A stretch of 64,000 nucleotides of DNA, taken from contig JAULSN010000001.1 in assembly GCA_033439765.1 (NCBI GenBank), positions 4,526,001 to 4,590,000 of the forward strand. Direction: 5' to 3'. A model generated the notes under the pieces. That model ran no database searches, was not told the origin of the DNA, and was given only the letters and a program-made list of their open reading frames with translations. This stretch comes from Lasiosphaeria ovina. Its lineage: Eukaryota > Ascomycota > Sordariomycetes > Sordariales > Lasiosphaeriaceae. Below are positions 9,937 to 22,265 of the stretch, piece by piece (position 1 is the stretch's first letter; each line of letters begins with the position of its first letter). Position numbers and translations under genes: made by a program.

Positions 9937-10683
9937 TGTGTCCCTTCACATGCCCGCCATTGCGGCAAAGCAACCAGAGATGCGGGCAGGGCAGGACAGG
10001 GCAGTTCGTCCAAGCGCAGGGAACAGGGAAACAAGCTTCTTCTCTACAACGGCACAGCCCAGCACAGAACCGGCGAGGCAGGCACGCAGACAGACGGACA
10101 GGTAGGCAAGCAGGCGAGAAAACGGGCCAAAACGGAGTCCACACCTACCTACCAACCTAGGTGCGTAGCTTCCTTAGTTTGGTAGTTGGCAGACGGAGGT
10201 GCCTAGTAGCTAGCTATCCCATGCCGGATGTGTAAGGTAGGTAGGTAGGTTACCTACACACAGACATAGGCACGATTACAGCGAGCGCACGCACGTCGTT
10301 GCCTGAAAAGGTTGGATACCTAGTAATATAGCCGGCGAGTAGAAAGAGAACGGAAACACCGAAAAAAAATAGGTAGGTAATCGAGGGCCAAAACGGGCGA
10401 GCGAGAGAGAAAATCGGCCGCGGGAGAGCAGGCAGAGAGGGAAGCCAACCTGACCCTGCCCCGGCTGCAGATCGTTGTCCGCACCGCACAGCTGGGCCCG
10501 AGGCTTGGGCCGGCCGGAGAAGTCGGCGACGGAGGGTGGGTGGTCAAGATTGGCCCGCGCTTCAACGGAGACGTCTTACCACGTATCATTCTGCCACCCC
10601 CTGGTGGCTTGCATCGCGCCCATGTATCAACTGTGGCTGTTGCTCGACGGGCGAGACATGGACAGAACCAGCCAAAGACTTCC

Positions 10684-10731
<48 letters not shown>
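10684..10731. repeat. (CTGG)12 tetranucleotide repeat
   Basis: Twelve perfect CTGG units. Frames through it encode alternating Trp-Leu-Ala-Gly or Gln-Pro-Ala-Ser strings that are artefacts of the repeat. Confidence 0.96.
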
Positions 10732-12250
10732 GGCCCACCATGTTCTTGTCGACCATGGCGCAGAGAGCAGCGGTGATGGTGGTAATTAAAATCTCTTTTG
10801 TGCGTTTTGCGGCGCGGACGGAAACAACACGCGCACACACAAAAAGCGTGCGTGTGTGTGAATGTATGTGTGTGTATGTGTGTGACTGCCAAAGTCATTG
10901 GCCGGTCCTCCATGGCCAGGAGTTCGGTTGACCTTGCTGTGCAGCGAAGATACCAGACACGCAAGAGAAGGGCAAGGGCGCAGCCACAAGGGAGAGAGAG
11001 ACGTCTCTCTGTCTCCCCAGAAGCCATAGGTACAGTACGTGCAGACACGAAAGCCACCGCCGGCTGGTGACAACCACATAACCTGTGTGTGGTGCGGGAC
11101 TGGCCGCGAGCCTCCCACACAGGCCGGTAGGAAAGAAGAAAGGAAAACCTCAACAGGCGCGGAAAGGCTGATGAGGCTGCCGGCCCCTGATACTTACACA
11201 CTCAGTGTGCCTGTGGCGCCACAGCGTTGGGACGAAAAAGACAGATATGATGAGAGTCGAAAACCACCTGCTTCAGGCTTGGCAGACATTCGAACATGTC
11301 GGCACCGCAGGACGCATGCGTCTAGGAAATGTAATATATTCCATCCCATCCTATCCTCTGCAGTGGGCGTGGACTGTGCGACCCTGCAGCATTGTCAGTC
11401 ATGTCAGGAAATTTCCTCAGCAGCTTGCTCGTAGAGACAGAGATACTGATACAGAGTGAGGGCTGATGAGATGAGAGGTTTCCTCGGAGACATCCCACGA
11501 TGCTAACTTCACTTTGCTGCCGTCTCCCCCACGCACTGCACAGCGACGAGGCAAAATTGGATCAAAGAGGAAAGGCTAGGGAAGGAAGAAAGAGATTCTA
11601 GCGCGAAGCTAGATCCAATCCAATACCTACCTCCTCAGTTCAGCCCGGCAGGAGGAACATCACATACATCAATAGTACGCAGTAGAACTGCAAGGGGCAA
11701 TGGTCTGGTCTGGGCTGGACTGGTCTGTCTAACGCAGTCTAGCCCCCACCAAAGCTGCCGACTTATCACCTCCAGCAGCAAGCATGCCCCCTTTGAGTGC
11801 GCTGATGAGACTGGTGGTGATGGTGGAAGCACGGTGACGGGACTTACATATGTAAGGTTGTAGGTAGCGTATTCCGTACCTGACGAAAAAAAAAAATTTG
11901 GTCTCTTTTCTTTCCCCTGCATGCTGTGGGCTGGCCGGGTTGACAAAGATGACTGCAGTTGCTGTCTCGAAGAAGGAGCGCGGCGGGATCCGAATACGTC
12001 TGACTCTGAAACGAAAAGAGCGAGCGAGTCCAGCCTCTTCTTTCCGAGCTGACGAAAAAAAAGAAGGAAAGAAAGAAAGTAAAAAGAAAAAGAAAGAAAA
12101 AGTTGGGACGTGCCCCGGCGTTATCGCCGCCAACGAAGAAGAAAGCAGTGAATACATCTTATTGGGTACCTTCGTATTATTGGAAGCCGTATCGTTTGTC
12201 GAAATTTGTTGATATGTAACTAATGTCGGTCGGCTGCGGCCTTCATACTA

Positions 12251-15100
12251 ATTACTGTCTCAGAGCTCGGGACTATTGACACGGAACGAAAAAGAAAGCA
12301 GAGGCAAAAGGAGAGTACGCAGTAGTGTTTCGTTTGCCGCAGGCCACAGAACCTTCTCATCTCTCAGAACGCCAAGAGCCACAAGTTTTTTGGGGGTTGA
12401 AGTGTTCAAAGACGCTCTCGATAATGATAACATGCATATCGATTCTTGTTTGACCCGTCACCCCCACGTGAACCGGCTGAGCCGTTTCTTTTCCCATACC
12501 ATATCATACTCACTGAAGAAGGCAAGGACAGAAGAAAAGACTTGGCGGACCGTTGGGTGTGTGTTGGAACGTCTTTCGCGGGACGAACGATAACATTCCA
12601 GAAGGTCCGCAAGAACACTGCAACCCTCCAGCCATCCTCCTCCCCATGGTTAGATAGACTGACACTGGCATTGGCATTGGTATTGGCAAAGGCTATCGTC
12701 GTCGTCTTATCTCAACCTTGACCTGGCCCCGAGCGAGACCCCACAAACACGGCCGGCCGGCTGGCTGGCTATCCTGGCAGCCATGCTATGCCATATGGGC
12801 TGCTGTCAACTCGAGATGGCGTGCCCCCCGCCGCCCGCCCCATCCGGGAGCCTACCGACCGACAAAAGTTGGGGTGGTTTTCCTTACTTCTCACCACCCC
12901 CCAACCTACATTAGGGCCTAGGCAGATAGCGATTTCTCTCTCCGTCGTCGCCTTCGATCGCGGGGATGCCGACACGGCCCATCATCGTTCGGTGTTGCTC
13001 TTGCTTGCTCGCTCCATCCTTGGGGTAACTCTCGACTCTGACAAACTAGTGTGCGAATAGTGCATTGACTATGTACCTACCTAGGGGCGTGGCGAGCTTT
13101 GCGATTAGATTAGTGTCGTTCGTTGGCCCGATTCGGGTTTGCTCCGGCTGGTCTGCCTCATGTACACTGATCCTGATGTACATACATACGTACAATCCAA
13201 TCCCTGAATGTTTGTTGGCCTGGTACCTAGGAACGAGGAGAAGATTATCGCAAATTACCCGGCAGAAAAGGCCTTTAATAGGTATTTTGGAGACGACATA
13301 GGCCTCTGAAATTCCAGAATAGGGGTTCTAATAGTTATTACCTCCCTCGGCGAAAAACCTATAGGGCGAGCCATAAGGAATTGAGGCCTTTTAATTCTTG
13401 GAAAGTCCCCCGCTAACAAACATTCAGGGATTAGATTGTATGGTATGGAGCTAGGGAGAGCACGCAAACTGAAGGTCGTAGCCGCCTTTGGGCCATGAGG
13501 TCCCCCAAGACTTGCCCAGCATTTACGTAGTGTCCGTAGGGGAACTTGGCATCTCGACATGTTCGAGAGCTGTTGCCCCACGCGCGAGCGTGTTTCTCCT
13601 ACGTCCCCTGGGGAGACGGCTATGGGGCCGGTAGCTGCCGCTTAGGTTGCTCGCCACCGCGGCGTCGTAGGTGATGGAGTCCATCGCCCGCCTACGCCGC
13701 GCGGGAGGCGGATTAGCTGCCGAAACTCTGTTGACTATCTATCAGCCTGACCCTTTGTTGGCCAATGTGTTCATGAATCGACCTGGGGCCCGCTGCTGGG
13801 AGGGGGCGGGGAGTCCTAAGGTCCTTGGGGGAGGGAATGCCAAGATGCTACTAGCGAAGAGGAGACAAGTTGGTGGTTCAGGAACGGAAACGGAAAATTG
13901 GCGAGAGGCAAGTCGAACCCTCATGCAGCATCCATCTCAATAGGAAAGAAGAAAACCGGGCCTTCTGCACCAATTATGAAACCTTCCAGAAGACCCATCG
14001 GCATGGGCCGCGGAAACCGCCCATTGGTGCACCCAAGAACTGGAACTGAAAGGGCCCCTGCCTGCGCCATCGCCAAACCGTCCAGTCTCTTGGGAACGAA
14101 GCGAAGCGAAGTGCTGCAGGCAACCTCCTGCAACGGAACCCTCAATGTGCTGATTTCCATTGCTCTGCTGCCGCTGCTCGCAATATGTGTTTTCTGCAAC
14201 ACTCTCTGCCCAAAACGAAACTTGGGGGAAACCACCCCCGCCCTAAAACGAACAAAAAAAAAGAAAGGAAGCAACCAGTTGCAGAAACAGAAAATGCGGA
14301 GCAGTTGGTTAACCGACAAGAGCCATGCAGCAGCGACTTGAGTCACTGGACTGGCGATGTTGCTCTGGCAGGGTTGCTTGATACAGAGTGTCAGAGAGAG
14401 AGTGAGAGTGCTCGCCAAGTTGCCCAACACGGCTGTTCCTGCTTGCTGCTCTCCGTCGTCGATCACGGGCCTCGGGCCATCCGGCGATCTTTGTTTCCAT
14501 GACCTTCAGACAGGCCGGGAGTGCCTTGCCTGAGTCCGGGACGGATTGCACGATCGTATCAACCCCAACTTCGGATCCTACCTAGTCAAGGTAGGCAAGG
14601 TAGGCAGTTACAGTGTTACGTAGCACACCTGCCCAGAGTTGCCTGTTGCGTTGCGCGACGGCCAGACAGCTGGTTCAACGAAGAGAAAGAGACTCTCTAA
14701 GAGGCCCGGATGCGAATCCGTGGGGGTATTCATCAACATATGGTACAGTACGGTACCACTGTACTGTGTATATAGTGCGCCTTGTCCAATCTGGGCTTGT
14801 CCACCGTCCCGTCGCCGTCGCCGTCGGTCAAGCCACAAAGGCCCGAATGTTTGACATGTTGCCCCAAGAAAATGGGGAATCGACAGAAAAGAAGACACGC
14901 CGGGACCTCGGCCAAAACCCCAGCGACCCAAGAATGGGAATCGAGTGGTCGGGAATTGACCGTGGAGTGGCCAAAAATGAGAGGGCGTGCTGGTTACGGA
15001 TAAACAGGCGGGCGATGGAACGGGGGTGTTCCTCGACTCCTCGTAACTTAATTAACCCTGAAGTGGCGGGCGGCCAAGCAAAAAAACACCCCAAACCTGT
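12251..15100. other. Gene-free region containing a MITE
   Basis: About 2.8 kb with no supported gene. The clear structure is the TA-flanked inverted-repeat element at 13193-13438. GC-rich DNA at 13590-13720 and a palindromic GTACAGTACGGTACC cluster near 14742 stand out. The sequence CAAGGTAGGCAAGGTAG at 14587 recurs exactly at 45756. Confidence 0.55.
13191..13440. mobile_element. MITE with 27-bp terminal inverted repeats and TA target duplication
   Basis: The left end (13193-13219) begins CAATCCAATCCCTGAATG and continues TTTGTTGGC. The right end (13412-13438) is its reverse complement with two mismatches (25 of 27 paired). Both ends are flanked by TA (13191-13192 and 13439-13440), the target duplication made by Tc1/mariner-pogo (Fot1-like) transposases. 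The element is 246 bp, has no coding capacity and contains further AAAAGGCC inverted motifs inside. It is best read as a non-autonomous MITE moved by a Fot1/pogo-type transposase encoded elsewhere; the superfamily is inferred from the TA duplication and TIR length. Confidence 0.85.
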
Positions 15101-18100
15101 CTAGCCCCGTCCCGTAAATCCGGGGCAGCACACTGACACGGCTTGATTTTCCTGACCGAGGGCCCATCCTCCGAGGGCCCTGCCCGGTTTATCAGGACCC
15201 TGGGGACTCCACGGCTACCTATCCGCGGCCCGCCTGGCTAACGGTCCGTCCAACTGGACCAGGGTTGGCCGTGTGGTGTGCACTTGTAGGGTCGTGGAGA
15301 AGCGGAAAATTTTCCCTTGTCAAAACCTAGGTTTACCAGGTTATTAGCGAAGATCAGACCGCCAACTCCATTGAAGGGAAAACAAGCCCCGCATCTCTAG
15401 CGGGTCTGCCAAACCGTGACCGGTCGAGATGGTGCAAATCCTGGGCAAAATATTCCGCATGAGGCAAAGGCCAAATGAGGAGCTCTCAAACCCCCATCAA
15501 GTGGACAGCAATATGGAGATCGACTTTTGTAGCCCACTTGTCGAATATTTGTGTCGTTTTATTCACCGCCCGGGATGGCCTGTTCCCTAGCGGCTGATCA
15601 AGGCTTCTTGGATCTCATTCCCGCCCTCCGACGTCCGGGGCCGCCTATGAGAGATTGCCATAGCGTTTTGCTGGCTTGTCAATATCTCACGCTCTTGACT
15701 GCGTGGCAACAACACAACGTGCTGACCCCGGGTCGGATGGCTGGCGGTCGGGATGTGGTGGCTTCTATTGGTACGCACATGCTCTGTTGGGATTAAAAAC
15801 GTTCCAGCGAGCCGGTGTCCAGTTGGCCGCTGTCCATTTCACCCCAATTGAGTCCTCAGAGTCTACACTAGACACTAGCCGGACCCAAGTCCATGGTGGC
15901 GAAAGATAGCGACACCACCCCACCGATTCGGTTCTGTCAAGGGTTTCAGAGCAGGGAAGGAGGAAAAGCACTCACGATACCTTGTCTGCGTTCGAGAAAG
16001 AGACCCACAACGTCGTGACAAGCATCGTAAATTCTGGAGGCGCTTTCTCCGCTTCCGCGACCTGACGGAGCCCTGTCCACACTAGTACGTGTAGCGCAGC
16101 TCACATCTGCGAAGGCAGTGACCACAATGCATTTGCTGCCGACCTCATTGGCCAAGCAAGTGATAGTTGCATTTTTTGCCCCACGAAGCAGGGTGCCGGT
16201 CAAGTGCCTCGTCCCCAAGAAGATGGCGGGACGTCAGACCCACGGTGCGCAAATAACGTCCACTGAGTTGGAGAGGTGACGAGGTTGGTATGGGTTTCCT
16301 CAGGTTTGCAAACATGTGAGCAGGAAGGCGGGCAGGTTCCTTGTAATATACGGAGTACGGAGGACTTAAGATATGCTTTTTCATCTCAACCTCGACTCTC
16401 CGATGGCGGCGGTGATAGTTTCTCAGTAATGTGATGAGGCTCACAGAGATTTTCAGCAGCGGCCAGAACAGGCAAAGGATTTGACGTACCTGCATGGTGC
16501 ATCTGGTCGACTGCAGTAGTCTCCAGGTCCGGTGGAAACGGGCATGCAAGGTACCAGAAACCGAACATTCACCGCAAGCTGAGAGGGGCAATGTACTCGG
16601 GTACATTCATACCGACAAGCACTGCAGCTGCAGCTTTTGACCGCATTGCAGCGCAGCTGCACTGTCCGGAGACAATGCGTGAGACCCGAATGGGACAAAT
16701 CACAAGGCGTGGGACCAATTCCAGCAATCTGGCTCTCTGCGTAGCTTCGCTTTTCAACTTTCTTTGTGTTCTGCAGGTGCTCAGTTGCCTCATCGGGGAA
16801 TGAAGGCCGGCCACTCGATGCATGCATCCTCCTGAGGTAGTGCGAGTTTTTGTGAGTAAAAACGTCAGACCGAACTTCATGCAACGCGAGTCTTGCCTCG
16901 TGTTTGACGGCAGCGGAGGAACAACGACAGTCGCAACGACAGTCGTAGAAGATATTAGAGCACGGTATCCGTTCGGGACGGCAGTAGGATTCGCGCAGTT
17001 CCAGCGGGAGAAAATAGCAAGCCACTCGGGACCTGAGCCCGGCGTATCAGCAGTGCCATCTCGGAAGACTTTCTGGGCGGAAGGATCCCCGGGGATTGGG
17101 GGTGCGAGCAAGCAATCAGTGATCGCAATGACACCTTGCAAAGACACAGCCATGGATAAGTCGCACCAACCCTGGTGAATAATTTTATGCACGGCCGACC
17201 ACCCCCGCCGGCGAGACGGTGTTGCGTCTGGTGCCAAGGCCTCGCCTGGTCTGGGTTGCACGTGCACTCCGGTGCAAGTGGAATCTGAACTTTTGGACGG
17301 GTTCTGATTCCATGGAGTAGTTTTCAGTTCGATGGAATCATCAATGGATGTGGCCCACCGTTTTGTGACTGGATAGGAGAAGATGAAACGAAGGTGTGAA
17401 AGTCAAACCCCGCCGATTCCTCCGACTTAACTGGCTCCTCTGGAACGCTGTATACCTCCCGAGCCGGTCGTCAGCGTTTTTGCGGTCCTGTCGCGGAAGT
17501 CCAAGTGCCCGTCCAGAGAGGATTTCTCTGTCATGCCGCGGATGAGAGAAGGAGGGGTGTGGGGTAGTTGACGATACGAGACTGTCAACTTTCAGTTGAC
17601 CTGGCTGCTACCTGATGCAGGTACCTGCTCGAGTCTCTCCAAAGGAATTACCTTGGCTACTAAGAAGTGCTCATGAAGAAGGTGCCTGGTGGAGGATAGG
17701 TAACCTACCTTAGGTAGGTGTGATGGATGCAGGCGGTGGATCGTGTCCGCTATCAGGGCAGGAAAGTCCCGCGTCTCAGGCGCTCTGAAGGCATCGCCAT
17801 AGTCTTGGAAGGTGCGAGGCGATAACAGAGCATCAATTGTAGTGCTGCTTGCAGTACGAACCTGCCGTAAGTGGTAGGTAGGCACCTTCGGAACGGGCTG
17901 TGCTGCAAAGGTCCCGCCACCGACCACCTAAGGTACTTTACTTCCTACGGAGTACCTCCACAAACCTGTGCTCTTGAAGCCCCCGATTGATTGCATTCCG
18001 TTCTCGCGGTGTATATTGAACAGACGGGCATTGCCGTGTTCGATTGTTTCGGAGAAAATGTGCAGTGGCTGCAATGGATGTCGCAGTCTCAAACACATAC

Positions 18101-21100
18101 TCCGCACCTCACCGGCGGCCGCATATCTACACCACCGACGATAAGGTAGTCGGGAGTTGCTGCTAACAAGTTCCAGGTTGAAGTTGACGAATACAACCCC
18201 GCACACTCGCCAACGAGAGGCCCTCGGCTCATCAGCCCTTCAGCCGGGAATATTGCTGTCCAACGCCTTCCCAACGTCATCAAGCTGAAGGAATTGCCCA
18301 ATTAGACTGGCTAAATGTTTCTCTTGGGCAGTTGCCCTCTGTGTGGCAATAGCATTGGCCCCGGACGTTCCGCCAACATGGAAGCCTGCCTTGCTACAGT
18401 GGAAGCTGAGGACAAAAGAGAAGAAAGGTGTTATTGTGACGGCACTGAGCTAACTAACATTCTGGAGGTGTCGCGGCGCTCCAGTGGTCCAAAGCGCGCG
18501 GGCGGCCTTGGGCTCGCCATCACTGTCACCATATCTGCGCGACGGCGCCTCGTTACTGGCTACATACGCTGACAGTGACAGGGTTCTTTAAGTGGTTGCA
18601 GCTTGGAGGGGTTCTCTGACTGGCTTATCCGACTGGCCGGCATTTTTCCCACCGATCTCACCAGAATGCAAACCGAGCTGCTGCCCCGCCTTCAGTCGGA
18701 CAGGCAGCGAGCGGTAGGTAGGCTCTCTCTGTTTGGCTAGGTTTCGTCGCCATCGACTGCCGTGAGCTGCCTTTCGGGTGTTTCATGTTTCTCTGATCAA
18801 CTGCTGAGCAGCTGCATTGCCCGCAAAAGAGGGGCTTCCGTCCGTGTTCTTCGCTGCCGAGCCCTCCTGTTGGCTGTTGACCACCCGCGGGCGGAAATAT
18901 TTGGTCGGCGCCTCTGGGAATAGGAACCTGCATCATCACATTCGCCGAGGGCGACACGCGGTCACGGCTGACCTGCGGGGCCACGACTCGCGCCCGCCCT
19001 CTCGAGGCAGACTGAGCTGGTCATGGGTGTTCGGGCTCTTTTTGTTTTTGTGGACAAAAAAATGTTCGGCAGAGGCGAAAACACCAAGGCAGGTAAGAAA
19101 TCCGATTCTTCCTGACAGCCGGTGATCATTGTAATGGCTGTCCGCGAAAGAGGCAGTCGCAACTGTATAGTTTGCTTCTTGCCAATTTAGAAGATGCATC
19201 TATCTCTGCGCGATGCTTAGTACTATATATCATCATCTCACGACGGCAATGAGATGGCCCGAGCGGTGCAGTGGCAGACTGACTGACATTGACCTCCAAG
19301 ATCAATCGCATCGGTATCTAAGGTATGTAATGTACCGAGACTGGGCAGGTACACAATGCACTGTACCTGCTTTCTCTGTGCTGCAAACAAACCGAGCCTT
19401 CTAATATCAGGCACCGCGAGAAATGTAGTGGAGGGGTGCACGAGAACTATTGCCAACGGAGCACACAAGAGTGCCGCATGCTCTGCTGCACTCCTGCTGC
19501 ACTCTGTGCGAGGCGCCTTTCAATCGCATAATATCGAGAGCGGATTCGCGGTTGAGGGCCGCTCGCGCCGCACGAGAAGAAGCGTAACATTTTGAGCGCC
19601 AATCTATCCCGAAGAAATCTAGAGCGTCCCCCTCACGACGATTTGCACCTCAGAGCAACCAAAGCGGGAAATTCTGTGATGATGGGATGATGGATCGGAC
19701 TTGAGTACGTATCGTATTCCTGGGATTTTCATCTGACGCCTCCAGACTTAGCTTATCGATACCTACGGTAATAATAGCACGTATAGTGAGACTTTCGATT
19801 CCTGGTTTCCGCCTCTGAAGGGACAATGGGCGGACTATCCCGGGCTTCGAATTCAATGCGATAGCGCGGCCGCCGGCGGTCATGATTCGCCGCGTGTTTC
19901 GCTCGCTCCCACTGCACTGCCAACCGGCTCGTTTTGCAGTCGGACTTGTTTCGGCGCAGAGAGCAGAGAGCACAGAGCATGAAGGACGACGAGGCAGCAC
20001 ATTTGCATCCCGCGTCTCGCTACCTGATGATCGATGGTGATGGCCCGCACCCGCAGGCGTCTGCCTGCAAGTCAGCTTTTTTTTTTTATCTACACCACTC
20101 CTACAGCATGTGTGCCGTCATGTGTGCCGTTTTTTGCAGCATTTTTATGGTGGCCTTTTTTTGTGGTTGCCAGCCCCCCAGGTCACCTCAGAATTCTTCT
20201 GGACGGCGGTTGCAGGACGGTATCTGGGTTGGGCCACCCGGCGGTCCACATAGCATCACGGGGGGGGACGTGGGTCGGGCGCGACGCCGTTTTCTCGCCA
20301 TGGCCGCTCCTATCTGTCGCCGCTGTACTGAGTACCTTAGGAAGGTCTACGTACTGGTAGGGACGTTGAGGTGGCCTCTCGGATTGCGAGTTCGTACCTT
20401 GCATCGAGGCCATCAACAAACTGCGGCTGCTACTGGCCGGCCTTAGGCGGGCCCAGGCGTGCGACCTGGCAGTGTGCAGCGAATGGCGGTGCCTGGCTTG
20501 CCGTCGGCCATCGCGCTTGACGGCGACACTTCTGACGGAGGCCTTTTGTGCACGTCTTGTGGAGGGTTGGCCGTCAAGGCCACGGGCCTATCAGCGTCGC
20601 CGAGCGCGCAATGGCCGGCTTTATGCATGCGCTTGACCTCTCCTGTTGGTTGGCCGTGTGGCCGTGTCCAAGTCCACTCCGAGGGGACTTGCTTGTACGT
20701 GCCACCCACCCTGTTGCCTCATCGGGCTTGGGCTGGCTGCAAAACTATCTCTGCACACGGATTACGAACCACTTGTACGTACGGGCGACACGCGAACCCG
20801 ACTGGCGATGGAGCCAGTGCCAATTCAGAGTTTGAGGTTCCATGCCTGTGCTGTGGACAGACCAGAGCAGACCTGACTGACCTGACATGAGCGGGCGAGA
20901 CGAGTATCGCCGACGCTCGTATCCACACGGCTTTTCTTTCCTCGCTGCGCTGATCCAGCCTCGGCAGCATCGCATCCAGACCGTCAGTCAGTCGGAAGGC
21001 TCTGCACTATTCCGTAGTGGGTTACGAGAGACCTGCCTGTACGACTACGCTACGGCAGGTCAGGTCGATCGATGCGCCGAACTGACGGGCGTCCTCTCTG

Positions 21101-21930
21101 CTGTTCGCCCGTCTAGGGCAGTCAGTGGTCTGTCTGCGAGCGGGCAGGGCAAGGTAGGACAGTGGATGACGGAAAGACCGACGCTCGCGGGACGATGATG
21201 GCCTTCTGCATCGAGTCCAACCACAGGCCAGGCAGGCAGACCGACCTAGGGCATCCCGCATTTTGACGGGGGCCGGACTTGACGACTTATAGCCTGCCTC
21301 TCTAGTCTGCTCGACCTCGGTGCTGGGTCAAAACGCTGCAGCGCAGCGAACCACGACTCAGCACCGGCGCAGGGCCGTCTGGCGTGTGCAGCAGGCACCA
21401 CAGCCCATCTGCTAGTGCCTTGTTGACAGCGGGCCGGACTGGCTGGACTGGGTCACTAGAGACCCTGGGATGAGGAGGGGCCGTCGTGTCTTAGGTCTTG
21501 AAGGAGGTACCCCCCGTTCTGCGGTACCTCCGGGCAGCGCAGGTACCTCGCTTCATGTCCCTCGTCCAGACCAGACCAGTCTGGATTTAGAATTCGGGCT
21601 AGCGCACACACGCAGCACCACACACCCACCACACTGCGCCATCCTCCGTCCAGAGTCTTCCCACCCCATCTGATGTTTCCGCCCACTTGCCCCAGACATG
21701 CAGACAGGGGTGGGAGGGGAGGCTTGTCCTGCCGGGCTGGCCTGTGGGTAGGTTCCTGGTCTATCCTCCCCTGGGCCCTTGTCAAAGTCAAGCGAAGCGC
21801 ATGTGGGTGGGGAGGGCCCCGGCATACCAAGCGCGCCCACTCGAGCCACCGCCTATCGGTGCCTCTTATCCAGCCCAGCGACTTCTTGATCTCGCCCGTT
21901 GATCTTGGGTAGGTTTACATATGGCCCAGG
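15101..21930. other. Gene-free region upstream of the Msn2-type gene
   Basis: About 6.8 kb of mid-GC DNA. Frames of up to about 230 codons exist on both strands but lack domains, codon-bias consistency or intron structure. CCTACCT/AGGTAGG words recur at 17700, 17875 and 18712. No tRNA with A and B boxes was found. It may be an extended upstream regulatory region or hold non-coding RNA, but nothing in the sequence proves either. Confidence 0.5.
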
Positions 21931-22150
21931 GCTCCCCTTCTTAACCTTCTTTCTCCCTCCCACATCGGCAGATCTGTCGACCTGGACTCCGTGATCTCTT
22001 TCTTCTTCTTTTACATATCGGTTCTTGTTTCTTTCGGGACTTGAGGCTTTGGAATTCATTCCTTCCCATTCTTTTGCGACCAACAACTTCTGTCTCGATC
22101 CTGCTGAGCCTTATCGACCATCCCGCTCACAAGTCTTGTCTACTCCTCTC

Positions 22151-22162
22151 ATGCTGCCGTAG
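22151..22162 (+). promoter_or_regulatory. uORF 1 (3 codons) in the Msn2-type leader
   Basis: ATG CTG CCG TAG, a minimal upstream ORF about 355 bases before the main start. Such short frames commonly reduce scanning to the main ORF or make it stress-dependent. Function is inferred only. Confidence 0.5.
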
Positions 22163-22197
22163 CGAGAAGAACAGCCAAGACGACCTTGACCGACTTC

Positions 22198-22227
22198 ATG
22201 TACAGCAACGGACCTCGAGACTTATAA
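22198..22227 (+). promoter_or_regulatory. uORF 2 (9 codons) in the Msn2-type leader
   Basis: ATG at 22198 followed by Tyr-Ser-Asn-Gly-Pro-Arg-Asp-Leu and TAA. It lies 36 bases after uORF 1 and 18 bases before uORF 3. Confidence 0.5.
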
Positions 22228-22244
22228 CACCCCCCGGCCAGTCC

Positions 22245-22265
22245 ATGATCTGTAGTAGATCGTGA
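22245..22265 (+). promoter_or_regulatory. uORF 3 (6 codons) in the Msn2-type leader
   Basis: ATG ATC TGT AGT AGA TCG TGA. It ends 251 bases before the main start codon, leaving room for reinitiation, as in leaders with stress-regulated translation. Inference only. Confidence 0.5.

Larger units (their letters stand above)
8101..12250. other. Simple-sequence-rich gene-free region
   Basis: About 4 kb dominated by strand-asymmetric purine or pyrimidine runs and microsatellites: TC at 8405, GGC at 8495, GCC near 8902, CAC/CTC at 9893-9936, CTGG at 10684 and TG-rich DNA at 10845-10885. It also contains many AGGTAGG/CCTACCT words (9610, 10140, 10235, 10370). Open frames of up to about 290 codons occur on the minus strand but are low-complexity Arg/Ser/Pro or Gly products without domains. 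I see no supported gene. Confidence 0.6.

Noticed and set aside
10320..11201. 293-codon open frame on the minus strand
   Set aside because: Crosses the CTGG and TG repeats; the product has repeat-derived Gln-Pro-Ala-Ser and Thr-His strings and no protein family features.
13921..14466. 181-codon minus-strand frame in the gene-free region
   Set aside because: Low-complexity Phe/Leu-rich strings, no introns, no family resemblance; not different from chance in this GC range.
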